The notes under the pieces were generated by a model that saw nothing but the letters and a program-made list of their open reading frames with translations, was not told the DNA's origin and searched no databases. The position numbers and the translations under genes are program-made. Of a stretch of DNA of 64,000 nt, positions 17,965 through 26,000 are shown piece by piece. This stretch comes from Clostridia bacterium. GTDB lineage: Bacteria > Bacillota > Clostridia > Oscillospirales > CAG-272. The first letter of the stretch is position 1, and the number at the start of each line of letters is the position of its first letter. The stretch lies in assembly GCA_017465885.1 (NCBI GenBank), contig JAFTVG010000032.1, positions 35,615 through 99,614 on the forward strand, read 5' to 3'.

Positions 17965-18807
17965 TCAGCCACCGGTCTTTTCTATAAAATCGGCAGTTAC
18001 GCCGTCCTGCAATCTCTTCAAAAGTGCCTCGTCTTTGCCGCCGATGCCCTGCCCGTCAAGGAAGAGGGCTCTCTGGGCAAAGGCACCGGAGGAAGAAACG
18101 ATAACCTCGTCGGCGTTTTTCAGCTCCTCCATGGTGAAGGGGCGCTCCTCCACGGTGATCCCCTCTCTTTCACAGCATTCCATCAGCTTCTTTCTTGCAA
18201 TGCCCGCAAGAATATAGCGGTCGGCAGGATGGGTGATGAACACGCCGTCCTTCAATATATGAATATTGGAATGAGCGCATTCGGTCACCGTTCTTCCTCT
18301 GTGGAAGACGCACTCCTGCACCCCTTGCTCCCTTGCCTTTTCCGATGCCATCACCGAGGGGATCAGATTCAAGGTCTTGATATCGCAATGCAAAAAGCGG
18401 GTATCTGCCGTTTCGGTCAGCGAAATGGGCTTAGACAGGTCGGCGGCGTGCATTTCCCAAAGGGCGATCCACAAATTGGAGGAGGACTTTTGGGGGAAGG
18501 CGTGATTGCGCATGCCCGTGCCTCTGGTCACCTGAAAATAGACGATCAGCTCGCCGCAGTCCATCTTGCGCACCATAGCGTAAAGCTCCTTTGCCAGCTC
18601 GTCCTTGGACATAGGGGGCTCGATCCTCAGCTTTTCCATGCTGGAAAACAGACGGTCGATATGCTCGTCAAGACAATAGATGATATAATTCCTTGCCAGC
18701 GTGGCATCGTACACCCCGTCGCCAAAGTAGCAGACACGGTCGTTCATAGGGATCGTCATCTCGTCAAGCTCGCCAAATTTTCCGTTATAATAGCCAAGAG
18801 TCTTCAT
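17965..18807 (-). CDS. dat: D-amino acid aminotransferase (class IV)
   Basis: The 280-residue class IV PLP aminotransferase has the cofactor lysine Lys144 in HCDIKTLNLIP, at the position of Lys145 in the Bacillus D-amino acid transaminase. The opening GYYNGKFGELDEMTIPMNDR and the RTVTECAHSNIHIL segment also match that family. The likely reaction is D-alanine plus 2-oxoglutarate to pyruvate and D-glutamate. Branched-chain aminotransferases and aminodeoxychorismate lyases share the fold, but alr next door favours D-amino acid supply. It starts behind AAAGGAAG and is first in its unit, with a good promoter upstream. Confidence 0.88.
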   Translation of the reverse strand: MKTLGYYNGKFGELDEMTIPMNDRVCYFGDGVYDATLARNYIIYCLDEHIDRLFSSMEKLRIEPPMSKDELAKELYAMVRKMDCGELIVYFQVTRGTGMRNHAFPQKSSSNLWIALWEMHAADLSKPISLTETADTRFLHCDIKTLNLIPSVMASEKAREQGVQECVFHRGRTVTECAHSNIHILKDGVFITHPADRYILAGIARKKLMECCEREGITVEERPFTMEELKNADEVIVSSSGAFAQRALFLDGQGIGGKDEALLKRLQDGVTADFIEKTGG

Positions 18808-18879
18808 CCGCGCTTCCTTTCACCGCCTTTTTCGGCGCTCCCTGCCCCTTTGGGGCAAAGGGTATATTTTTACTTTTAC

Positions 18880-18908
18880 AGTATAGCACGAAATGAAGCA
18901 AATGGCAA
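18880..18908 (-). promoter_or_regulatory. Promoter of the dat-alr-argS unit
   Basis: On the minus strand, TTGCCA (18908-18903), 17 bp, TATACT (18885-18880). The leader to the start codon is about 65 nt and holds small hairpins (TGCCCC/GGGGCA and GCGCC/GGCGG). No known riboswitch or T-box was recognised. With the plus-strand sites below, this accounts for the 308-bp gap 18808-19115. Confidence 0.78.
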
Positions 18909-19011
18909 TAGTTTTTTTAAAAGGAACGGTCAAAGAGGCAAAATGCCTTTTTTCCCATCCCTTCCGCAAAAAAGAAGGAGGGCGGCGTGAACTCAACTGA
19001 CAATCAACAAA

Positions 19012-19034
19012 AATTTATCGTTTTTCGATAAATT
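19012..19034. promoter_or_regulatory. Perfect palindrome upstream of the -35 box, candidate operator
   Basis: AATTTATCG, TTTTT, CGATAAATT: two perfect 9-bp arms. The right arm ends 4 bp before the TTGACA at 19039. The position suits a dimeric regulator, possibly the XRE protein encoded in the operon. It could alternatively form a hairpin in a transcript from upstream. Confidence 0.5.
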
Positions 19035-19038
19035 CCTA

Positions 19039-19067
19039 TTGACAAACGGCAAACGCTGTGCTATACT
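19039..19067 (+). promoter_or_regulatory. Consensus promoter of the five-gene membrane operon
   Basis: TTGACA (19039-19044), 17 bp, TATACT (19062-19067). The first start codon is 49 bp downstream. Confidence 0.88.
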
Positions 19068-19115
19068 GCAACCAACGACGGGGGCGCGTCGTCAGAGCGC
19101 CCGAAAGGAGAAGTC

Positions 19116-19586
19116 ATGAATCAAAAAAACAAGCTTTCACTTTATATCTCACTGGTCCTATCCATCACCGTTTTCGCGGTGATCCTATCCCTTTGCTTCT
19201 TCCTTCCCCGATATATCGAATGGAAATGCACCAACACCCTTTCGATGTTCACGGGCGACCTGCCCACCCTTAGCGAAAAGATCTTTATTTACTGTCTTTC
19301 CTATCTGCTCTTAGCCCTTGCGGCACTTGAAGACGGAGCGCTCATCTTCCTGCTCTTGCGCATCAAAGCGGGGCTGACCTTCACCGATAAAACGGTGAAG
19401 GCTTTGAAGGGTATCTCCCTTTTGATCATGGTGATCGGCGCCCTGTTCATTCTCCTGACACCCTGGTTCAAAATGGCGTGCGCCGTGGGACTGCTGGTGG
19501 TCTTCGTGGGCGTGGTCATCGGCGTGGTCAAAAACGTGCTTGAGGAGGCAACCGCCATCAAGAACGAAAACGACTTCACCATTTAA
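19116..19586 (+). CDS. DUF2975-like four-helix membrane protein
   Basis: The 156-residue protein starts behind GAAAGGAGAAGTC. Four hydrophobic helices are visible (about 10-32, 58-85, 100-118, 122-145), with the conserved-looking loop GLTFTDKTVKALKGISLLIMV between the second and third. This pattern, followed directly by a small XRE protein, is the usual setting of DUF2975 proteins. Their biochemical role is unknown. It is first in a five-gene operon. Confidence 0.8.
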   Translation: MNQKNKLSLYISLVLSITVFAVILSLCFFLPRYIEWKCTNTLSMFTGDLPTLSEKIFIYCLSYLLLALAALEDGALIFLLLRIKAGLTFTDKTVKALKGISLLIMVIGALFILLTPWFKMACAVGLLVVFVGVVIGVVKNVLEEATAIKNENDFTI

Positions 19587-19598
19587 GGAGGTGCCATC

Positions 19599-19820
19599 AT
19601 GATCGTGATCAACTTAGACGTGATGATGGCAAAAAGAAAGATGTCCCTTTCCGATCTTTCGGAAAAGGTGGGCATCACCATTGCCAATCTGTCCATTTTA
19701 AAAAACAACAAAGCCAAAGCCATCCGCTTCTCCACCCTTGACGCTATCTGCAAAGCCCTTGACTGCAAGGTGGAGGATATTCTTGAATTCAGACCCGACG
19801 AAAAGGAGGAACAAAAATGA
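19599..19820 (+). CDS. Small XRE-family transcriptional regulator (YozG-like)
   Basis: The 73-residue protein is almost only a helix-turn-helix domain: MAKRKMSLSDLSEKVGITIANLSILKNN, then FSTLDAICKALDCKVEDIL. It matches the HTH_26/YozG group, often encoded beside DUF2975 proteins. It starts behind AAGGAGGTGCC and its last four bases overlap the start of the next gene (ATGA). Autoregulation through the palindrome at 19012-19034 is plausible but inferred. Confidence 0.88.
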   Translation: MIVINLDVMMAKRKMSLSDLSEKVGITIANLSILKNNKAKAIRFSTLDAICKALDCKVEDILEFRPDEKEEQK

Positions 19821-21805
19821 ACGCCAATCCCACCCTTCCCGGCGCCTTTGCAAACGCCATCCACCCTATGGGGCAAGAGGAAAAACGCCGCCCCGTCTTT
19901 GACAAAAAAACGGTAGCAGGCGCCTGGCTCTCCTTCCTCGTGGGCTATCTTTACTGCCGCGCCTTCTTCATCTGGCAAAAGCCCGTTTCGGGACTGATCT
20001 TCACCGTCCTGCTTTTTGCCTTTGCCCTGGTTTTCGTAGAAAAGGAGCAAATAAAAAGGGCAAAAACCGCACTCTTTTACCCCGTTTCGGCATTGATCCT
20101 CTCCCTTGGCTTCTTCCTTGCCTCCGCCCCCTTTTTAAGACTGCTCATCGTCACCTACGCCCTTTTGGCATTCTTCCTCTTCTGCCACAGAGCGGGGGCA
20201 AACGCCCTTGAAAAAAGGGCGGGCGGACTCTTCCTCTTTGATGCAATAAAGGCGGCGTGTTCCCCCTTTCTTGCCCTTGGCGACAGCTTTTTTGCCATCT
20301 CCTCGGGCAAAAGAGGAAAAAAGCTGGGTGTATCCATCCTGCTCGTGCTGGCAGGTCTGACGGTCGCCCTCCTCCCTGCGCTGATCGTCTTTCTTCTGCT
20401 GTCCTTTGACGAGAATTTCAACAGCACCCTTGAGAGCATCTTCCGCTTTTTGGGTGAGGAATTCTTTGCCAGACTCACCGCCCTGCTCTTCGGCATTCCC
20501 GCAGGCGCCCTCTTCTTCGGCGCCATCCGCTCGGCAAAGAAGGGCTCTTTTGAAAAAATGATGACGAAGGAGCAATGCGCAGGCGCGCGAAACGCCATTG
20601 CCTTCTGCCCCGCGCTGGTGGGCTTTACCGCCCTTTTGCCCCTGCTCTTCCTTTACGGCGTCTTCATTTTCGCCCAAAAGGACTACTACGCCGCCGTTTT
20701 TTCGGGAACGCTTCCCGCAAGCCACACCTTCTCCTCCTTTGCCCGTGACGGCTTCTTCCGTCTTTGCGCCGTGGCGGTGATCAACGCCCTTGCCCTGATG
20801 ACCCTCAGGCTCTTCACCAAGAAAAACGGCAAGGGGAAGGTCTCTGCCGCCGTAACGGTGGGCACGGTGATCCTCTCGCTGGTCACGCTGATCCTTTGCG
20901 CTACCGCCCTTTCCCAGATGATCATGTACGTTTCCGCCTACGGACTGACCCGCTTAAGGCTCTATACCCTGTGGTTTATGGGACTGCTCGCCCTCTTTTT
21001 CCTGCTGCTGACCCTCTGCAGACTTATTCCAAAGCTGCCTTTCGCCCCCGTTGCTATCCCCCTCTTCTTCCTCTGCTTTTCGCTGCTTGCTCTGCCCGAC
21101 ACCGACGCCTTTATCGCAAGACACAACTACGACTGCTACAAAAAAGGCACCGTCGAGCGTCTGGACGTAAACTACCTTGCTTCGCTTGGCGACTCCGCCA
21201 TCCCCACCCTTTGCACCTTCCTTGAAGAGTGCGAGGACGACGCTCAAAGGCAGCTCGCCTTTTCCCACCTTTCCGACTATCTGAAGGAGCGCACCCGCGG
21301 GCTTGAAGGACTGACCCTGCCTGCCCTTCTTGCAAACGGGGCGATCGACGATCTGCCGGGCGAGTATCTGCACCGTCTGAAGGTTACGGCAATTTTTGAC
21401 GATGCCCAAAAGACCCCCGAAACGGCAAGCGGCATTCTTGACGTTCACCACTCCGAAAAAAACGATCCCGCAGGGCTTTACGCCTACTCTTTAAGCATCT
21501 ACGGATACCTTGAAAGCACTCCCGAGGAGCTTGTGGAAATGGGCTACGAGATGCTCAAAAAGGAGGATCTTGACCGGATTTCACCCCTGCTTTCTTCGGC
21601 AGACGCCCATCTTCAGGGCACGGACTACGTGAAGGAAAAGCTCCTCTACCCTCTGAAATACCCCCTGACAACAGATCCCGACACCTGCTTTTACTACCGT
21701 CTGACAGCGGTGGAAAACGATCCCGAAAAGGGCTATATGCTTGAGATCTGTGACCGAAGAAACCGCAGCTTCTGCACGATCAGATACTTTGGAAAGGAAA
21801 ACTGA
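19817..21805 (+). CDS. Polytopic membrane protein (DUF4153/DUF4173-like) with soluble C-terminal domain
   Basis: The 662-residue protein has about eleven membrane helices up to residue 430. Charged motifs lie between them (FDENFNSTLESIFRFLGEEFFARLTALLFGIPAG, given here only as landmarks at about 196-230). This is like the DUF4153/DUF4173 proteins that often accompany DUF2975 and XRE genes. The last 230 residues are soluble and helical, with several Asp/Glu-rich repeats (LGDSAIPTLCTFLEECEDD), probably outside or on the cytoplasmic face. It is translationally coupled to the XRE gene. No enzymatic motif was seen. Confidence 0.7.
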   Translation: MNANPTLPGAFANAIHPMGQEEKRRPVFDKKTVAGAWLSFLVGYLYCRAFFIWQKPVSGLIFTVLLFAFALVFVEKEQIKRAKTALFYPVSALILSLGFFLASAPFLRLLIVTYALLAFFLFCHRAGANALEKRAGGLFLFDAIKAACSPFLALGDSFFAISSGKRGKKLGVSILLVLAGLTVALLPALIVFLLLSFDENFNSTLESIFRFLGEEFFARLTALLFGIPAGALFFGAIRSAKKGSFEKMMTKEQCAGARNAIAFCPALVGFTALLPLLFLYGVFIFAQKDYYAAVFSGTLPASHTFSSFARDGFFRLCAVAVINALALMTLRLFTKKNGKGKVSAAVTVGTVILSLVTLILCATALSQMIMYVSAYGLTRLRLYTLWFMGLLALFFLLLTLCRLIPKLPFAPVAIPLFFLCFSLLALPDTDAFIARHNYDCYKKGTVERLDVNYLASLGDSAIPTLCTFLEECEDDAQRQLAFSHLSDYLKERTRGLEGLTLPALLANGAIDDLPGEYLHRLKVTAIFDDAQKTPETASGILDVHHSEKNDPAGLYAYSLSIYGYLESTPEELVEMGYEMLKKEDLDRISPLLSSADAHLQGTDYVKEKLLYPLKYPLTTDPDTCFYYRLTAVENDPEKGYMLEICDRRNRSFCTIRYFGKEN

Positions 21806-21807
21806 CG

Positions 21808-22233
21808 ATGAAAACGCTTAAATTCAAGTCTTTTTTCGCTTTGATGCTGGCTTTATGCTGTCTTTCCTTCATCGGGTGCGCAAAAAAGACCTACGAGCTT
21901 GCCTGGGACGGCTTTTGCTATTCCCTTTCAGAGGCAGGAGAAGTGCGCATCATATTGGACGGCAAGGATAAAGGATATATTATCGGTCTTTTAAACGATG
22001 GAGCATGGCAGGATGGACTTGCTGCGTCAGAGGAGGACGGCGACTATCTTTTCATCACTCAACGGCAACGCCTTTCCTATTCCACTCAAAGCGGTACGTT
22101 TTTGGATCTGACCGATAACAAGACCTTGATCCTTTCCGAAAAGCAACGAAACACCGTCAACGATCTGTTAAAGAACCACGATCTTGAAGATCATGAAAAA
22201 ACCGAGCCTACTTCAAAGGAGACTTTACGATGA
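21808..22233 (+). CDS. Small lipoprotein of the membrane operon
   Basis: The 141-residue protein has a signal peptide with lipobox FIGC (Cys24). A short beta-rich domain follows (residues 30-125), then an acidic tail. I recognise no family. Its start is two bases after the previous stop, and its end overlaps the next start by ATGA. Base composition is slightly more AT-rich than its neighbours. Confidence 0.75.
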   Translation: MKTLKFKSFFALMLALCCLSFIGCAKKTYELAWDGFCYSLSEAGEVRIILDGKDKGYIIGLLNDGAWQDGLAASEEDGDYLFITQRQRLSYSTQSGTFLDLTDNKTLILSEKQRNTVNDLLKNHDLEDHEKTEPTSKETLR

Positions 22234-22943
22234 ACATCACCCCCGAAAAGAAAACGAACAAAAAAAGCCCCGCCGCCCTTTTGGAAGGGCTTGCCCACCG
22301 CATTTTCGATGAGAAAGCCCCCAAGCAAAAGAAAAGCAAGGAGAAAACGCCCCGCTCGGAGTTTACCTCCTTTCTGCTGTCGTTAGGTATCTTTGCCCCA
22401 CTTTTTGCCCTTCTTCTGCCCCTTTTCGTTCTGTTTTTCACAGACGACCACGTGGTTGTCACCGACTCTTTTGACCTGATCGCAGGATACGTAAAGGTCT
22501 TTACCAAGGGTCTGGGCGGACTTTGCCCCGCTCTCTTCTCCCTTGGCGCATGGGCTCTGCTTTTGGGGCTCATCCGCCTGATCTTCAAAAAGAAGGTAAA
22601 GAAGCACTGCATCACCAAAACCACCGTCCTTTCGGTAACGGCAGGACTCTGCGCCTCGGCAGGCGTTTACGGAGCGGTCAGCGCGGTGCTTTCCTTCATC
22701 ACCCAAAGCTCCCACAACCGCCATCCCCTTGGCATCGGGGTGGGGATCCTGCTGGTGCTTGCCGCCCTTGCAGGACTGATCGTCTGTCTGGCGCTTTATA
22801 TTTTGACCCGCATCAAAAGGTTCACTTGGGCAGGTCTTGCCTTCGATCTGCTCACCGTCATCCTTAGTGCCTTTTCCCTCTTTTCGCTGGGCGGCGTGGC
22901 AGAGCATCTGCTTTCGGTAGCTGTCCACCTGATGGGTTGGTAA
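22230..22943 (+). CDS. Membrane protein of unknown function, last gene of the operon
   Basis: The 237-residue protein begins with a Lys-rich cytoplasmic segment of about 47 residues, then has about five or six hydrophobic helices (around 48-70, 88-113, 131-155, 166-190, 200-235). It starts behind CAAAGGAGAC and overlaps the lipoprotein gene. A strong terminator follows 77 bp downstream. No family recognised. Its conserved-looking opening KKSPAALLEGLAHRIFDEK could seed a search. Confidence 0.75.
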   Translation: MNITPEKKTNKKSPAALLEGLAHRIFDEKAPKQKKSKEKTPRSEFTSFLLSLGIFAPLFALLLPLFVLFFTDDHVVVTDSFDLIAGYVKVFTKGLGGLCPALFSLGAWALLLGLIRLIFKKKVKKHCITKTTVLSVTAGLCASAGVYGAVSAVLSFITQSSHNRHPLGIGVGILLVLAALAGLIVCLALYILTRIKRFTWAGLAFDLLTVILSAFSLFSLGGVAEHLLSVAVHLMGW

Positions 22944-23020
22944 GCCCCTCTTCCCTTTAAATACGCACTTTTCCTCCAAAATAGATTACTGCAAACCCCA
23001 AACAGTCTTTTCGACAGACA

Positions 23021-23058
23021 AAAAAACGACTTTGACCTCACGGTCAAAGTCGTTTTTT
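23021..23058. terminator. Bidirectional terminator between convergent units
   Basis: AAAAAACGACTTTGACC-TCAC-GGTCAAAGTCGTTTTTT. It is a perfect 17-bp stem with T-runs on both strands. Confidence 0.92.
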
Positions 23059-23086
23059 TAATTGATCAGTTTTTCAGATCCTCGCT

Positions 23087-26000
23087 TTATGCGTTTCTTC
23101 TCTTCTTCGAAATCAGAAGGATCAGCCCGCCCATGCTCATCACTGCAACGAGCAGAAGGAGTGCGGTGCCATCGCCGGTTACGGGAGGCTCAACGGGAGG
23201 CTCTACAGGAGGATCTACAGGAGGATCTACAGGAGGATCCACGGGGGGATCCACGGGATCGTCTTCCACCACCTTCACGGTCACGCCCGCTCTCATACCG
23301 TTTGCCGTTGCAAATACAAGGTATTCGCCTGCGGTGTTCAGATCAAGACCGTCGGTGATCCACTGTACTGCCACGTCAGAGGTCTTGCCGGTGTTGTAGT
23401 AAAGGGGCAGCTTTTCGGGAAGTCCTGCGCTCTCAGCGCCCTTCTTCACCCGGATCACGGCGGGAGCCAGCAGCTGGCAGCCCTCCTCCTCGGGGATGAA
23501 GGGGATCAGCTCACCGTTTACGGTGAAGTTCTTGTAGGTCACCTGCTTCTCTGCGCCGTAAGAGCCCGATCTTGCAATCAGGCCGATCTTCAGATCCTTT
23601 GCGCCTGCCACCGAGGCAGAGGTGAGCTCGGAGATCTTGGTCCAGCTTTCGCCGTCGTAGCTGTAATAGCCGATGAAGTTGTTTCCTTCCTTCACGAGCT
23701 TTAAGAAGGCGTTGGCGTTTGCCTTGCTTTCGGGAGTGTGCTTTTCCACGTAGGTGTTGGTGTAGGTGGAGATGCAGAAGACATTGGTTCCGGTGAAGTA
23801 GGAGTGGTGACGTCTTTCAACGGCGATCAGATTTTCGTCGTTGGCATATGCCACCAAGCCCACAGACTGGAAGTCCTTCGTCAGACCGCCCGATACCTCC
23901 ACGATCACCTCAAAGTCGCCGTCGGGCGCATCGGTCAGCACCAGATTCTTGATCTGGTTGTTGATGTCGCCGGTTAAGATGGTCAGCTTCAGGGTGGTGG
24001 GAGCGGAGGGAGAAAGCACGGGAGCCTTGTCCCCGCCCGTGGGATTGATCACTTCCCAAATGCCGCTGTCGGCAGACTGCTCGGTGTATACCGCGATCAC
24101 GGCGGTCTCGGTCTTGCCTGCCTTGCTCGTCATAGTCAGGGCGGTCACGCCGGGGGCGATACCGGTCACGGTACCGTCTGCCGATACGGTTGCAATATTC
24201 TCGTTGCCGATCTTGTAGGAAATGTCGGTCATCTTGCCGCCGCCCAGGATCTTGCCTGCCACTACGGTCACGGTACGGCTGACCTTTACGGGGTAATACG
24301 CCATACCGTAGTCCTCATCGCCGTTGTAGACCCGCACCTCTACCGTTGCAGAAACGCCTGCGGCGGGGCTTGCATAGCTGATGGTGGTCACGCCGGGCGC
24401 CTTTGCGGTCACGGTGCCGTCATCGGCGATCACCGCCACCGAAGGATCGCTGTAAACGATCTGCAGGTCGGTGAGATCGGCATTGGCAGGAGTCACGGTG
24501 AAGTTCACCTTGAAGGTGTCGCCCGTCTTCACGGTGACCACAGACTTGTCTGCCTCAATGGAGGTGGGCAGCTTTGCGCTGTCCTTGGGCAGCAGCATCA
24601 CGGTCACGCCGCCCTGCTTGCCCATATGAAGGGTGATCTCGTCGTTCTTCTTCACCTTCAGGCTTCTGACGGCGATATCGTTTCTGCCCTCGCCGTCCTC
24701 GTAGATCACGGCGATGTATTCCTCTCCCTCGGCAAGGAAGTCAAGGGTCACGGGCACGTCAGCCGCACTCTGGGTCACGCCGCCCATATACCAGTTCTCG
24801 CCCTGACGGCGCGCCAAAACGGTGTAGCCCGCCACGCTGCCGTCCACGAATTCCAGCTCATCGAAATGAGTGGGCAGGTTCTTCAAGAAGAACTTCACGT
24901 TGCTCTCGTAGTAGGTCTCGGGGTTGCTTGCCATACAAGGCATACCCGATTCAAAGACGATGTTTAACGCCAGCTGCTGTGCGGCGGTGGTGGTGGAGGA
25001 GGGAGTGGGATAAAGGTGGGGAGTGATGTCCATCGCACCGGTCACGCCTCTGGTGTAGGGCCAGATGGTGGTATCGGTGGACCATACGCCGCCGTATTCC
25101 TGTCCCTTTAAGGACTCTCTGTTGATGATGTTGGGCCAACGGGAAATTTCACCGGTGGGCTTGTTGAAGCCGTGTACGTTGACGATCAGCTTCTCCTCAA
25201 GACACTTGTCGTAGATGCGCTCCATGATCTCGATGCGGTCTACGCCCTCGGACTCGATGAAGTCCACCTTGATGCCCTTGATGCCCTTGTCTGCCCACTC
25301 TTCAAGGAGTGACAGCTCTTCCACGGTGTCAAGGTCTCTCATCTTGACCCAAGCAACGAAGTAAACGTCCCGCTCTGCGGCGTAGTCTACCAGATCGTCG
25401 AAGTAGTCAAAATAGCCCTCGTATACCTTACCGGGGGTGGTGGCGCCGGGCTGCCAGCCCTCGTCAAGGATCAGATAGGTCCAACCCATCTCGTGGGCAA
25501 GATCCACGTATTTCTTCAGAGTGGATTCGGTTCTCTGTCCCTGGAAGCCCTCGGACAGCCACATCCAGGCGGTCACGCCGGGTCTGATCCAGGAATAATC
25601 GCCCTCTGCTCTTTCGTTTAAGTTTTCGATCAGGTCGTTTTCAACGATGGTCTCCAGATCCCCCACCACGCCGTATCTCCAGGGGGAGGTAAAGGCGGGG
25701 TCAAGGGTGACCTTCACGCTGCTTGCCGCCATGGGAGCGGGATGCAGCTCTAAGGCTCTGCCGCCGATGCCCTTTAAGAGCGAGCCGTAATACAGATCCC
25801 CAAACAGATCCGCCTCGTTGATCAGGGTGTACAGCCCGTCGTCCACACGGACAAGAGATGCAAAGGCAAGATACTTGCCGTTGGTGGCGTCCACGGTGTA
25901 TGCGGGGAAGCCCGACTCATAGGAATATCCGTTTTTCAGGCTGTCCTGACCAAGCTCGGATGCCCAGATGGTGGAGCCGGCGGGGAAGGTGAAGTTGGTC

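Noticed and set aside
18808..18880. Possible T-box or other riboswitch in the leader of dat-alr-argS
   Set aside because: Only small hairpins are present in about 65 nt. There is no T-box sequence, specifier loop or terminator/antiterminator pair.
22796..23047. Open frame on the minus strand over the end of the membrane operon
   Set aside because: It is antisense to a membrane protein and includes half of the bidirectional terminator.
23184..23255. Tandem repeats that could be read as a CRISPR array
   Set aside because: The units are 12 bp with no spacers and encode the Pro-rich linker of the GH97 protein in frame.
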